Assembly: GCF_023051165.1 (NCBI RefSeq)
Contig: NZ_JALKIG010000004.1
Coordinates: forward strand, 1 to 64,000
Length of the DNA stretch: 64,000 nt
From: Veillonella sp. KGMB01456
GTDB taxonomy: Bacteria > Bacillota > Negativicutes > Veillonellales > Veillonellaceae
Reading direction: 5' to 3'
The position numbers and the translations under genes were made by a program. Of the stretch, positions 46,332-55,988 are shown one piece after another; position 1 is the first letter of the stretch, and the number at the start of each line of letters is the position of its first letter. A model generated the notes under the pieces. That model was not told the DNA's origin, ran no database searches, and saw nothing but the letters and a program-made list of their open reading frames with translations.

Positions 46332-46853
46332 CTATTGACCTTGACTATATATTTCATTCTTATAATCTTCAACCAATTCGTCCCAACGACCTGATTCTTT
46401 AAAAATATGCTCAATGGCTTCACGAATGGCCCCATGACCGCCCGCTTTAGAAGCCGTAAACTTAGCAATCGCTTTTACTTCCGCTACACCGTTAGCCGGT
46501 GCCATGGGATACCCTACCGTGGTAAGAGCTCCCAAATCATTTAAATCATCGCCCATATAGGCCATTTCAGCCGTAGAGATACCTAACCCTTCGGCCAGTT
46601 CTTTAATGGCCGCCGTCTTATTATGGCAGGCCATACGAACAAAATCGAACTTTAATTCTTCAGTGCGGCGCTCTACCATCTTGGAGTAGCGCCCCGTAAT
46701 AACGGCCAACTTCAAGCCGCCGCGACGGGCTAAGGCAAGGCCCAGTCCGTCCTGTGCATTGAACACTTTTATTTCATCACCGGTGGCGGTATAAATGATA
46801 CCGCCTTCGGTCATGACGCCGTCCACATCTAAGATCAAACAGCGCACTTTCAT
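46332..46853 (-). CDS. kdsC: 3-deoxy-D-manno-octulosonate 8-phosphate phosphatase KdsC
   Basis: A HAD phosphatase of 173 residues that makes Kdo from Kdo-8-P. CLILDVDGVMTEGGI holds the nucleophile Asp; IKVFNAQDGLGLALARR, AVITGRYS and AYMGDDLNDLGAL follow. The ATG at 46853 overlaps the kdsD stop by one base (TAATG); the frame is open to 46904 inside kdsD. Confidence 0.95.
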   Translation of the reverse strand: MKVRCLILDVDGVMTEGGIIYTATGDEIKVFNAQDGLGLALARRGGLKLAVITGRYSKMVERRTEELKFDFVRMACHNKTAAIKELAEGLGISTAEMAYMGDDLNDLGALTTVGYPMAPANGVAEVKAIAKFTASKAGGHGAIREAIEHIFKESGRWDELVEDYKNEIYSQGQ

Positions 46854-47824
46854 TATACAATACCTCGACGCAATAAGTCTGTAATATGTACAATTCCCAA
46901 ACATTCTTTCTTATCATTAACTACCGGCAACACCGTGATTGGGCGCGGTTGATTTTTTTCCATCAAATGGAGTGCTTCGGCAGCCAGTTTATCTTTCGTA
47001 ATCGTGCGCGGCATGGCCGTCATCATGTCTTCTACGGGCCATTCCAAGAAATTACTGCCCGCATCGAGACCACGTCGAATGTCGCCGTCCGTAACGAGAC
47101 CGATTAAGTGACCTTCTTCATCGACCACATTGGTAGCGCCAAGACCTTTTTCCGTCATTACGAATAAAGCATCGCGCACACTGGCCCCTTTATGAACCAC
47201 CGGATTATCTTCACCGCTGTGCATAATATTTTCAACCGTTAAGAGTAATTTGCGTCCCAAAGATCCGCCCGGATGGAAAATGGCAAAGTTTTCCGGTGTA
47301 AATTTATGACGATCCAACAAACATACCGCCAAGGCGTCGCCTAAAGCGAGGGCTACCGTCGTACTGGTAGTCGGTGCCAACCCCAAAGGGCAAGCTTCTT
47401 TTTCTACTTCAACCAACAATACGATATCCGAATTCTTGGCTAAGGTCGAATTATGTTTCCCTACTACACTGATTAACTTCGCCCCGATACGACGTAATGA
47501 AGGCAATAAACTAATCACTTCACCGGTTTCACCGCTATTGGAAAAGGCCAGCACGATGTCTTCCGACGTAACCATACCAAGGTCTCCGTGCACACCTTCA
47601 CCGGGATGTAAAAATAACGCCGGCGTGCCCGTAGAGGCCAAAGTAGCCGCTACTTTACGGGCAATGTGACCGGATTTACCCATACCCGTACAAACCACGC
47701 GACCATGGGAATTTAAAATCATATTCACCGCATCGATGAAATTACCGTCTAAAGTTGTGATTAATTTTTCAATGGCTTGAGCTTCTTCATGAAGCACTTG
47801 AGCCGCTTGCTCCAAAACGTTCAT
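46853..47824 (-). CDS. kdsD: Arabinose-5-phosphate isomerase KdsD/KpsF
   Basis: Converts ribulose-5-P to arabinose-5-P, the first Kdo-pathway step. The 323-residue protein has an N-terminal SIS domain (VVCTGMGKSGHIARKVAATL, STGTPALFLHPGEGVHGDLG) and a C-terminal CBS pair (about 205-320). The ATG at 47824 matches family starts, though its ribosome site is modest (GGGGAT); a TTG at 47857 would overlap the kdsA end. Confidence 0.94.
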   Translation of the reverse strand: MNVLEQAAQVLHEEAQAIEKLITTLDGNFIDAVNMILNSHGRVVCTGMGKSGHIARKVAATLASTGTPALFLHPGEGVHGDLGMVTSEDIVLAFSNSGETGEVISLLPSLRRIGAKLISVVGKHNSTLAKNSDIVLLVEVEKEACPLGLAPTTSTTVALALGDALAVCLLDRHKFTPENFAIFHPGGSLGRKLLLTVENIMHSGEDNPVVHKGASVRDALFVMTEKGLGATNVVDEEGHLIGLVTDGDIRRGLDAGSNFLEWPVEDMMTAMPRTITKDKLAAEALHLMEKNQPRPITVLPVVNDKKECLGIVHITDLLRRGIV

Positions 47825-47857
47825 GGATGTTCCATCCCCTCTATTCGTATTCTTCAA

Positions 47858-48676
47858 TTAGCCTTTAACAATTTTGTCAATGGCTACTAAATCACGTAAC
47901 ATTGCTTCCAAATCGTCCAAACGAACCATGTTAGGGCCATCGGACAAAGCCTCTTCCGGATTATCATGAACTTCCATGAAGAAACCGTCAACGCCGGCGC
48001 CGGCAGCGGCTCTCGCCAAGTTAGGCACGAACTCACGCTGACCGGAGGAACTGGTGCCCGCACCGCCCGGTAACTGCACGCTGTGCGTAGCATCGAAAAC
48101 TACCGGATAACCGAAGCTGCGCATGATTGGGAAGGAGCGCATATCCACTACCAAGTTATTGTAACCAAAGCTGGCACCGCGTTCCGTTAAGAACAAGTTA
48201 GGATTACCTGCTTCTTCTACTTTTTTAACAACATTGCTCATATCCTTAGGCGCCAAGAACTGACCTTTTTTGATGCTGATAGCTTTACCGGTTTTAGCCG
48301 CGCCGTATACGAGATCGGTCTGACGGCATAAGAACGCCGGAATCTGCAATACGTCGAGTACTTCAGCGGCCGGTTCAATCTGTTCAATGGAATGGATATC
48401 GCTGATAACCGGAACCTGTAATTCTTTTTTAATATGAGCTAAAATTTTAAGACCTTCTACAAGACCGGGTCCGCGGAAAGAATTAAAGCTGGAACGATTG
48501 GCTTTATCGAAGGAAGCCTTAAAGATATAAGGAATGCCTACGCGTTCACAGATTTCTTTGGCACGACGACCAATATTGAGCGTGCGTTCCGGATCTTCAA
48601 TTACACAAGGACCGGCCATTAGGAAAAGACCTTTACCACCACCAAGGGTTAAGTTGCCTACTTTAACTTCTTTCAT
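47858..48676 (-). CDS. kdsA: Kdo-8-phosphate synthase
   Basis: A 272-residue aldolase condensing arabinose-5-P and phosphoenolpyruvate. Motifs are [63 protein letters not shown] and [13 protein letters not shown]. The Asn in [10 protein letters not shown] and the Cys-less start of the active site could inform metal dependence but were not resolved. Ordered kdsB-kdsA-kdsD-kdsC. Confidence 0.96.
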   Translation of the reverse strand: MKEVKVGNLTLGGGKGLFLMAGPCVIEDPERTLNIGRRAKEICERVGIPYIFKASFDKANRSSFNSFRGPGLVEGLKILAHIKKELQVPVISDIHSIEQIEPAAEVLDVLQIPAFLCRQTDLVYGAAKTGKAISIKKGQFLAPKDMSNVVKKVEEAGNPNLFLTERGASFGYNNLVVDMRSFPIMRSFGYPVVFDATHSVQLPGGAGTSSSGQREFVPNLARAAAGAGVDGFFMEVHDNPEEALSDGPNMVRLDDLEAMLRDLVAIDKIVKG

Positions 48677-48741
48677 GAATATCTCCTTATATAATACACT
48701 TCAAATTTAAAATTTTTATGGAAAAACCGATATATTTGCTC

Positions 48742-49473
48742 TTACAAGCCCTGTTTTTTAAAAATTTCATTAACAGCAGCCAAATCTTCCGGCGTATCGA
48801 CACCGATAAAACGAGCCTCGGTTTTTATAACTTGAATAGCAATGCCATTTTCTAAAGCACGCAGTTGCTCCAATGACTCTGTAAGTTCTGCAGGCGTTGG
48901 CTCCATCTTCGCGAATTCCAGGAGAAAATCTCGGGTATACGCATAAATGCCGATATGCTTTAACGGTGCATTCACAAACGCATTGCGCGGGTAAGGAATC
49001 AACGAGCGGGAAAAATACATAGCCTGGCCTTTTAAATTACAAATAACCTTTACGGCTGACGGCTCATTATATTCTGCTTCCCCTAAAGGAGCGCCTACGG
49101 TCGCCATTTTAAACTCACCGTCATGACGGAATAAATCGCCCAAACTATCGATTAAATCCGGCGCAATCAAAGGTTCATCGCCCTGAACATTGATAATTAC
49201 ATCAATATCGGGTCTCGCTTCAGCCACTTCCGCCAAGCGATCGGTACCGGTCAAATGATTGGCCTTCGTCATAATAGCCGTGCCGCCAAAGCCCGCAACA
49301 GCATCAAATACACGCTGATCGTCCGTAGCCACAATGACTTCATCAGGCACTGCAGCCTTCGATACTTGCTCATAGACGCGCTGAATCATCGGTTTGCCCG
49401 CAATATCCGCCAATGGCTTACCGGGTAAACGGGTCGACGCATATCGTGCGGGAATGACACAAGCTATTTTCAT
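48742..49473 (-). CDS. kdsB: CMP-Kdo synthetase
   Basis: A 243-residue cytidylyltransferase activating Kdo. VIPARYASTRLPGKPLADI is the nucleotide loop; INVQGDEPLIAPDLID and HIGIYAYTRDFLLEFAK are conserved, and RFIGVDTPEDLAAV closes the fold. Its start overlaps the lpxK stop by four bases (ATGA). Confidence 0.96.
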   Translation of the reverse strand: MKIACVIPARYASTRLPGKPLADIAGKPMIQRVYEQVSKAAVPDEVIVATDDQRVFDAVAGFGGTAIMTKANHLTGTDRLAEVAEARPDIDVIINVQGDEPLIAPDLIDSLGDLFRHDGEFKMATVGAPLGEAEYNEPSAVKVICNLKGQAMYFSRSLIPYPRNAFVNAPLKHIGIYAYTRDFLLEFAKMEPTPAELTESLEQLRALENGIAIQVIKTEARFIGVDTPEDLAAVNEIFKKQGL

Positions 49474-50600
49474 AAAGTATCCTTCTTTCCTACGCCTTTA
49501 ATACAGGCCTTAAACTCTTCTTCCCCTTTGATAAATTCAATACCGATAGGGATTACATATACAGGTATCTTCAAATCATGTACGGCTTGCATTTGACTTA
49601 ATTTAACCGCATCTTTTTCGGTCGTCACAATGGCTGTAGCACCTTTGGCAAAAGCGGTACACCACATTTTAACCACATCATCGGTAGTATATTCATGATG
49701 ATCGCCAAAGTCCAAACTGTCAATGACTTCATAGCCAAGACTGTTTACAGTGTGCTGAAATGATTCGGGCCGACCGATACCGCTCACCGTTAAAAACTTG
49801 TGAGACACTACGAGTGAAGCTTGCGCTTCTTCATTGCGCTCCCAAGAATCCAAAGTTTGCATGCCCAACGGCTTATGAATGGTTTCAACAATCGGAATGT
49901 TCGGTGCCAACTGCCCGAGGCGATGTTTAATACCGAATAGAATATCTGCCGGTACCTGATCCGTCTTAGTCAAAACGAATACATCGGCACGACGCAAACC
50001 GTCCAACGGTTCCCGTAAAAGACCGCGCGGTAATACGTGGTCATAGCCGAACGGATTAGCCGCATCAATGAGCACGATATCTAAATCACGAGCCAACTTG
50101 CGATGCTGAAAACCATCATCTAATACAAGTATATCACTACCGAGCGTTGCTGTCGCTACTTGGGCAGACGCTGCACGCTCACGACCGATAACCACACTGG
50201 TATGTCCCAGCCCTTTACCTAAGAGCCAAGCTTCATCACCACTCACGGCAGGGGTAACTTCCAAGCGACCGCAGCGCGATACAATGATTGTATCCTGATT
50301 ATCCTCGGCCCGATAGCCTCGACTCAGTACAGCCGGTGCCATATTAAGCGATTCTAAATATTGGCAAATATAGCGCACCATCGGTGTCTTACCGGTACCG
50401 CCGGCCGTAATATTGCCAACGCTGATTACCGGCACGCTAGCCCTGGTAACGCCTTGGAGCTTATCAAATTTCTGATTGCGATAGGTCGCCCCTTGCGCAT
50501 ATACCATACTTAACAAACCGAGGCCGCCTCTGGCAACGTCTGCCAACGGCCCTTTTGCCCGACCGCTCACCAACTTTTTAAACAGTTGTTCCCCTTTCAT
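49470..50600 (-). CDS. lpxK: Tetraacyldisaccharide 4'-kinase
   Basis: LpxK phosphorylates the lipid A precursor at the 4' position. The 376-residue protein has an N-terminal membrane-associated helix, then the P-loop ISVGNITAGGTGKTPMV (about 60-76), LSRGYRAED and LVLDDGFQHRKLARDLDIVL. The C-terminal part includes FGDHHEYTTDDV and VTTEKDAVKL. Confidence 0.95.
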   Translation of the reverse strand: MKGEQLFKKLVSGRAKGPLADVARGGLGLLSMVYAQGATYRNQKFDKLQGVTRASVPVISVGNITAGGTGKTPMVRYICQYLESLNMAPAVLSRGYRAEDNQDTIIVSRCGRLEVTPAVSGDEAWLLGKGLGHTSVVIGRERAASAQVATATLGSDILVLDDGFQHRKLARDLDIVLIDAANPFGYDHVLPRGLLREPLDGLRRADVFVLTKTDQVPADILFGIKHRLGQLAPNIPIVETIHKPLGMQTLDSWERNEEAQASLVVSHKFLTVSGIGRPESFQHTVNSLGYEVIDSLDFGDHHEYTTDDVVKMWCTAFAKGATAIVTTEKDAVKLSQMQAVHDLKIPVYVIPIGIEFIKGEEEFKACIKGVGKKDTL

Positions 50601-50643
50601 GAGCTCTTACCTCCTTTGCCGTAACTTTACAATTTAGTCCAAG

Positions 50644-51948
50644 TTACGGAATGATGTGATAGTTTTCAAATAATTTACGTAACTCTTCCGTATTGCGCTG
50701 GGTGGCACCGCGGTTTTCATAAACAATCTCCAAACAGTTCCGCCCCATCGCTTCGCGACGTTCCTTATGGCGGCAAAGTTCGAGCATCGTATCGGTCAAT
50801 TCTTTGCCATCTTTAACCATAAGACATGCATCTCTTGAGCTTAAGAGTGAGTAAATTTCTTTAAAGTTAAACATATGCGGCCCTACCAAAATCGGTTTGC
50901 CGTGAGCCGCCGGTTCTAAAATGTTATGACCCCCGGTGCGAACTAAGGAACCGCCTACAAATATAATATCACCTAAGCTGTAAAGCCTACCCAATTCACC
51001 GATTGTATCGAGTACCACCACCGGCGTTTTCTCATGAACCGGTCCGGTCATGACACTGCGACAAATCGCCTTGAGACCATACTTTTCAGCTAAACTTTTG
51101 ACGTCATTGCCGCGCATAATTTCACGAGGCGCAATGAGTAAACGAGCTTCCGGATATACCTTTAAAATCTCATTAAAGGCCGTCAAAACAGCATCTTCCT
51201 CACCGCGATGCGTACTGCCGGCTACGATAATCGGATGGTTACGGCCAAAGCCGAATTCATCTTGGAGGTTCTTTTTCTCTTCGTCTGTCACCTGAGCATA
51301 TGTCTGGTCGTACTTCGTATTACCGGTTACGGTAATGCGATCTTTGGCGGCGCCGAGATATTCGATATATTCCGCATCCAATTTAGACTGCATGCAGAAG
51401 TATTGAATGGACGCCAGCATTTCTTTCGTAAAGGAACGAATCATCCAGTACCGCTTCATACTGCGATCGCTGATGCGACCGTTTACCATCATAACTGGAA
51501 TTTTTTCATCTTCCGCAATGCGCAAGAAGTTCGGCCAGATTTCCGTTTCTACGAGTAAAATCGTAATCGGTTTAATGATATCCAAAATACGACGCGTCAA
51601 AAACGGCAAATCCAGCGGAAAGAAAATAATCCCTTCCGCTTCCGGAATGATGCGATGTGCCATAGCATGGCCGGTGGCGGTAACCACCGATACGACTACG
51701 ACTGCTTCCGGAAATTTCTTTTTAATATCTTTTACAATGGGACTGGTTGCCACAATTTCACCTACCGATGCGGCATGCACCCAAATAGCACGACGGCCTT
51801 CGATTTTGCGCATCAATGAATCGGGCATAAAACCGGCACTCTGCCGAATACGCTCATAGAAACCTTCTTCAAACGCCAGTCGATAGAGGATGACCGGTAT
51901 CAAACCAATCCAATATATAATTAGTAATACGTTGTATACCCAATACAT
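50644..51948 (-). CDS. waaA: Kdo transferase
   Basis: WaaA (KdtA) moves Kdo from CMP-Kdo to lipid IVA at the inner membrane. The 434-residue GT-B enzyme has an N-terminal membrane helix (about 1-20), AIWVHAASVGEIVATSPIVK, LVETEIWPNFLRI, IIVAGSTHRGEEDAVL and the donor-site GGSLVRTGGHNILEPAAHGK. Only one such gene is visible, so the number of Kdo units added is unknown. Confidence 0.96.
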   Translation of the reverse strand: MYWVYNVLLIIYWIGLIPVILYRLAFEEGFYERIRQSAGFMPDSLMRKIEGRRAIWVHAASVGEIVATSPIVKDIKKKFPEAVVVVSVVTATGHAMAHRIIPEAEGIIFFPLDLPFLTRRILDIIKPITILLVETEIWPNFLRIAEDEKIPVMMVNGRISDRSMKRYWMIRSFTKEMLASIQYFCMQSKLDAEYIEYLGAAKDRITVTGNTKYDQTYAQVTDEEKKNLQDEFGFGRNHPIIVAGSTHRGEEDAVLTAFNEILKVYPEARLLIAPREIMRGNDVKSLAEKYGLKAICRSVMTGPVHEKTPVVVLDTIGELGRLYSLGDIIFVGGSLVRTGGHNILEPAAHGKPILVGPHMFNFKEIYSLLSSRDACLMVKDGKELTDTMLELCRHKERREAMGRNCLEIVYENRGATQRNTEELRKLFENYHIIP

Positions 51949-51950
51949 CC

Positions 51951-53681
51951 TTACTGTCCTTTACTTGCAAATTGCACGGAATATAAATGTTGATAGAGAC
52001 CATTTTGAGCGAGGAGCTCTTCATGGGTTCCCACTTCTTCAATATGTCCCTGACGCAATACAATAATCTGATCCGCATTCTTGATGGTGCTGAGACGATG
52101 AGCAATAACGAACGCCGTACGGCCTTTCATCAATCGTTCCAACGCTTCCTGCACGATTTTTTCACTTTCCGTATCAAGAGCAGATGTAGCTTCGTCCAAA
52201 ATCAAGATTTTCGGATTTTTCAAAATAGCTCGGGCAATGGCAATTCGTTGACGCTGACCGCCGGATAAGGAGCTGCCCCGCTCCCCTACCAAAGTGTCAA
52301 AACCGTGCGGTAATTTTTCGATAAATTCGAGGGCGTTAGCCGCTTTCGCTGCGGCATACACTTCCTCTTCCGTACCGTCTAAACGACCGTATAAGATATT
52401 ATCGCGAATTGTGGCGTTAAATAACATCGTTTCCTGCGGCACCAAGCCTACCTGTTCACGCAAGGAGTTAAAGGTTACGTCGCGCACATCCACACCGTCA
52501 ATGCGAAGTGCCCCCGCGGTTACATCATAAAAACGCGGCAACAAATTGGCAATGGTCGTCTTGCCGGCGCCGGATGGGCCTACAATGGCAACAACACGAC
52601 CGGCCGGTACGGTGATGGATACATCCGTTAAAGCCGGTTTTTCACCGTCATAAGAGAATGACACGTGGTCAAATTCAACTTGACCGGCGAGTTCCGGTAA
52701 GGCAATCGCATTCGGCTTTTCCTTAACCTGTGGCTCGGTGTCCAAAATTTCGAAAACACGGTCGCCTGCAGCCATGGCTTTTTGAATATTGCCGTATACT
52801 TGGCTGAGACGTTTTACCGGATTCGACAAGTTAATCGCGTAGATTAAGAAAGCGATTAACGAACCGGCGGAAATAGCGCCTGTTACTACATTATAACCGC
52901 CATACCAGAGAATGACCGTTACCGCAATGGCAGCGGAAAATTCAACGAGCGGGCTCAATAAGGCGGATAACTTAGTGGCTTTCATAGCGGCCAAAAAGTT
53001 ACGCTTATTTTCCTTCTCAAAACGCACGACTTCATAATCTTCACGAGCAAAGGAGCGAACTACGCGAATACCGGAAATGACTTCCTGCAAAAGGGATGTA
53101 ATATCCGCAATACGGCCCTGCACATCATGACCGGCCAAGCGAAGGCGCTTACCGAAAACATTGATAAGGCCAAGCACGACCGGTACGATAATGAAGGTTA
53201 CCAAGGTTAACTTCCAATCTATAAGAATCATAGAAACCAAGGACCCGATTAAGGTAACCCCTTCCGTGATGAAAGAAATCAAATTATCGACGATGGCCGT
53301 CTGCAAAGCACCAACGTCATTGGTTAAATTACTCATGACTACGCCCGTTTTACGGCGATCAAAATAAGCCTGATCGAGGCTCTGTAACTTTTTAAACAAG
53401 GCTTCACGAATATCGATGATAACTCGTTGTCCTACATAACTCATGGTATAGGTCTGACCGTAAGTGGCAAAACCGCGCACCAGAAAGACCAACAAAATGG
53501 CAACCACGATGAGATTTAACATCTGCATATCTTTCGCCTGCAGCACATCATCCACTACATTTTTGATGAGCCAAGGCACCACTAAATAAGCGGCTGCCGC
53601 TATAATCATACAAATTAAACCGAAAATCAAACGTCCGATATACGGTTTAATATATACTAATAATCGTTTATAACTTCCCAT
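51951..53681 (-). CDS. msbA: Lipid A export ABC transporter MsbA
   Basis: A 576-residue half-transporter: six membrane helices (about 15-310) and an ABC domain with VAIVGPSGAGKTTIANLLPR, SLSGGQRQRIAIARAIL, ILILDEATSALD and VIAHRLSTI. Placement between lpxB and waaA identifies it as the lipid A flippase rather than a drug exporter. It lies two bases before waaA. Confidence 0.92.
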   Translation of the reverse strand: MGSYKRLLVYIKPYIGRLIFGLICMIIAAAAYLVVPWLIKNVVDDVLQAKDMQMLNLIVVAILLVFLVRGFATYGQTYTMSYVGQRVIIDIREALFKKLQSLDQAYFDRRKTGVVMSNLTNDVGALQTAIVDNLISFITEGVTLIGSLVSMILIDWKLTLVTFIIVPVVLGLINVFGKRLRLAGHDVQGRIADITSLLQEVISGIRVVRSFAREDYEVVRFEKENKRNFLAAMKATKLSALLSPLVEFSAAIAVTVILWYGGYNVVTGAISAGSLIAFLIYAINLSNPVKRLSQVYGNIQKAMAAGDRVFEILDTEPQVKEKPNAIALPELAGQVEFDHVSFSYDGEKPALTDVSITVPAGRVVAIVGPSGAGKTTIANLLPRFYDVTAGALRIDGVDVRDVTFNSLREQVGLVPQETMLFNATIRDNILYGRLDGTEEEVYAAAKAANALEFIEKLPHGFDTLVGERGSSLSGGQRQRIAIARAILKNPKILILDEATSALDTESEKIVQEALERLMKGRTAFVIAHRLSTIKNADQIIVLRQGHIEEVGTHEELLAQNGLYQHLYSVQFASKGQ

Positions 53682-53699
53682 TCATATCCTCCGGAACCA

Positions 53700-54941
53700 T
53701 TAATTTGCATCACCAGGGGTACTCTCATCGACACTGACCTTCGCATGGTCAATATCGCCGTCGGGTGCGCTAATATTGGCACTGTCAGTGTCGCCGTAAT
53801 TTGAGCTGTTAGCAGCGCCGGCCACATTAGCTACCACTTGAGCTACACGCTTAACCGCACCTTCACCGCCTAAGGCTTCTTTAACGGCATGCAAATCATC
53901 AATCATGGTATTTCGTCTAACTGAATCCTCCAATAAAGAGGTCAATTCCTTAGCAATATTCACAGGAGTTACCTGCCCTTGCAATAATTCGGGAATCACT
54001 TCGCGCCCCGCCACAATATTCGGCAAGCCCACATGGGTTAAATTCACCAATAGTTTGCCTAACATAAAGGTAACCGGCGACAGACGGTACAATAAAATTG
54101 TGGGTAAACCCATCAACGCAGTCTCCAGCGTGGCCGTTCCTGATGCAGCGAGACACACATCACAGCTTTGCATTAAATCATAGGTATGGTCTTCTGTAAT
54201 TGTAACGGGCACCTTATAGTTAGTAACAATAGCTTCTAATTCTTCTTTATCAATCGTATGCGCTCGCGGCAAGTAAAAAGCCAAATTGCTATGTTTTTGC
54301 ATGACAATTTCCGCCCCTTTAAGCATACGGTCGAGGAGTCCCAACACTTCCTGCTTACGGCTTCCGGGCATGAGCAACACCCGCTTAGTGTCAGGATCCA
54401 TATGGAAACAGGTCATCGCTTCAGCCTTCGTCATAGTCGGTTTCACAATATCCACCAACGGATTGCCCACAAATTCCACATCTACGCCGAATTCACGATA
54501 CGCCGCCGCTTCAAAAGGAAATATGGACGCCACTTTGGTCACCGTCTTGGCAATATCCTTGCCGCGACTGCGATGCCAGGCCCATATAGTAGGGGCAATA
54601 TAATAGACAACGGGAATCCCCAGGTCATGAGCGACTTTAGCCAGTTTCATATTAAAGCCGGGATAATCGACACAAACCAAAACATCCGGCTTTTCCCGCA
54701 TCATAATATCTTTTAAATAGGCTCTCAGTTTGAAAAAAGAAGGCAATGCCTTAACAATTTCCACGATGCCGATGTAGCCGAGCTGTTTAATATCGTACAC
54801 AATATTAACGCCCGCAGCAGCCATGCGCGAACCGCCCATGCCAAGCATGGTTACCTCGGGATATAAGGTTTTTAACGCGCCGGCAACACTGGCCGCATGC
54901 GTATCGCCCGATGCTTCTCCGGCGGAAAACATGACTTTCAT
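53700..54941 (-). CDS. lpxB: Lipid A disaccharide synthase
   Basis: LpxB joins lipid X and UDP-2,3-diacylglucosamine. Motifs are MFSAGEASGDTHAASV, VCVDYPGFNMKLAKVAHDL, YYIAPTIWAWHRSRGKDI, LLMPGSRKQEVLGLL and SGTATLETALMGLPTILLYR. The start at 54941 has GGAGG five bases away; the frame is open to 54953. At 413 residues it carries a Ser/Asp/Asn-rich tail of about 40 residues not usual in LpxB. Confidence 0.95.
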   Translation of the reverse strand: MKVMFSAGEASGDTHAASVAGALKTLYPEVTMLGMGGSRMAAAGVNIVYDIKQLGYIGIVEIVKALPSFFKLRAYLKDIMMREKPDVLVCVDYPGFNMKLAKVAHDLGIPVVYYIAPTIWAWHRSRGKDIAKTVTKVASIFPFEAAAYREFGVDVEFVGNPLVDIVKPTMTKAEAMTCFHMDPDTKRVLLMPGSRKQEVLGLLDRMLKGAEIVMQKHSNLAFYLPRAHTIDKEELEAIVTNYKVPVTITEDHTYDLMQSCDVCLAASGTATLETALMGLPTILLYRLSPVTFMLGKLLVNLTHVGLPNIVAGREVIPELLQGQVTPVNIAKELTSLLEDSVRRNTMIDDLHAVKEALGGEGAVKRVAQVVANVAGAANSSNYGDTDSANISAPDGDIDHAKVSVDESTPGDAN

Positions 54942-55028
54942 CAGAACCTCCAAGATAGTAATTACGCTTTATCAAAATGCACTTCAAAGGCTTTTGCCCT
55001 ATGAAATGCAACCCATTCTTTATCAGAA

Positions 55029-55850
55029 TTATTCTTCTTCCGGACCGTCAACGGCACAGATAATAAGGCCTTTTTCGTTAGCCAATTTAATAACTTCGGC
55101 CTGCTCTACAAAGATAGTGCGCTCCGCTTCCATAGCAAGAATTTTGCAATCACTATCCAGCATAGATTGAATCGTTGTAAGACCCACAGCGGGCACGTCA
55201 AAACGCACATCCTGTCGTGGTTTGGCTGTTTTAACCACAACCGCATTGCCACGCCCTAAAGCACCGCCGCGCTTAATGCATGCATCGGTCCCTTCAATCG
55301 CTTCAATGGCCATAACAGCCATATCTTTGACCACAACGGTTTGACCGATGTCGAGTCCGCCCATTTGTTTGGCCACATCAAAACCGAAGAGGATATCGGC
55401 CATTTGTTCTTTGGACGGTTTAGCCTTCGTCAAGACACCCGCCTTAGGCATAAGAGGTTTCATATAAACGGTTTGGTCCACCACCTGAATACCTTCTTTA
55501 GCCAGTTCCTCCACGATAGTCAGCATAATCGTGTCATCCTTGCGATTGCGAAGTTTAGTGAGTAACTTAATGGTCCGCAAATCAGGCATAACCAACCCTT
55601 TAAATAAAATCTCTTTGGTTACTTTGCCGAGCATGGTCACTTCCGTGATGCCTTCTTTATGAAGTGTTTTAAAAATTTTATCTATCTTTGCCACATTGAT
55701 TTCATAGAATGCATCAGCTTCCGCTTTTAGCTCAGGTTCCGTGTCGGGAATAACAGCAATAACGACTACTTCATAGCCTTCCGATTGCGCTGCTCGTAAA
55801 AATTCCACCGGCAATTTACCTACGCCGGCCAGTAATCCGACTTTTGCCAT
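55029..55850 (-). CDS. lpxI: UDP-2,3-diacylglucosamine pyrophosphatase LpxI
   Basis: LpxI (DUF1009) cleaves UDP-diacylglucosamine to lipid X, replacing LpxH. The 273-residue protein starts MAKVGLLAGVGKLPVEFL at 55850 behind GGAGG; the frame is open to 55925. Conserved parts are FKTLHKEGITEVTMLGKV, AVMAIEAIEGTDACIKRGG and FDVPAVGLTTIQSM. It begins a new transcription unit after a terminator. Confidence 0.94.
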   Translation of the reverse strand: MAKVGLLAGVGKLPVEFLRAAQSEGYEVVVIAVIPDTEPELKAEADAFYEINVAKIDKIFKTLHKEGITEVTMLGKVTKEILFKGLVMPDLRTIKLLTKLRNRKDDTIMLTIVEELAKEGIQVVDQTVYMKPLMPKAGVLTKAKPSKEQMADILFGFDVAKQMGGLDIGQTVVVKDMAVMAIEAIEGTDACIKRGGALGRGNAVVVKTAKPRQDVRFDVPAVGLTTIQSMLDSDCKILAMEAERTIFVEQAEVIKLANEKGLIICAVDGPEEE

Positions 55851-55893
55851 CGTTTCCTCCCAGTTCTTTGTATTTAAAGACATAATATATAAT

Positions 55894-55922
55894 ATTATAT
55901 CAAATTTTACCTCATTTTTGAA
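55894..55922 (-). promoter_or_regulatory. Promoter for lpxI and downstream LPS genes
   Basis: TGATATAAT on the minus strand (-10 at 55894-55899, extended TG) with TTCAAA (55917-55922) 17 bases upstream. It lies between the lpxA terminator and lpxI. Confidence 0.7.
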
Positions 55923-55926
55923 CAAA

Positions 55927-55982
55927 AAGAGCCTTCCCTTTCAGGGTCAAACCACTCTTTTGACCCGTCAAGGCAAGACTCT
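55927..55982 (-). terminator. Internal terminator between lpxA and lpxI
   Basis: A GGGTCAA/TTGACCC hairpin is enclosed by GCCTT/AAGGC and AAGA/TCTT pairs, and on the minus strand is followed by TTTTTG. It begins only about seven bases after the lpxA stop and precedes a new promoter, so it likely splits the LPS locus into two units. Confidence 0.7.
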
Positions 55983-55988
55983 TACTTT

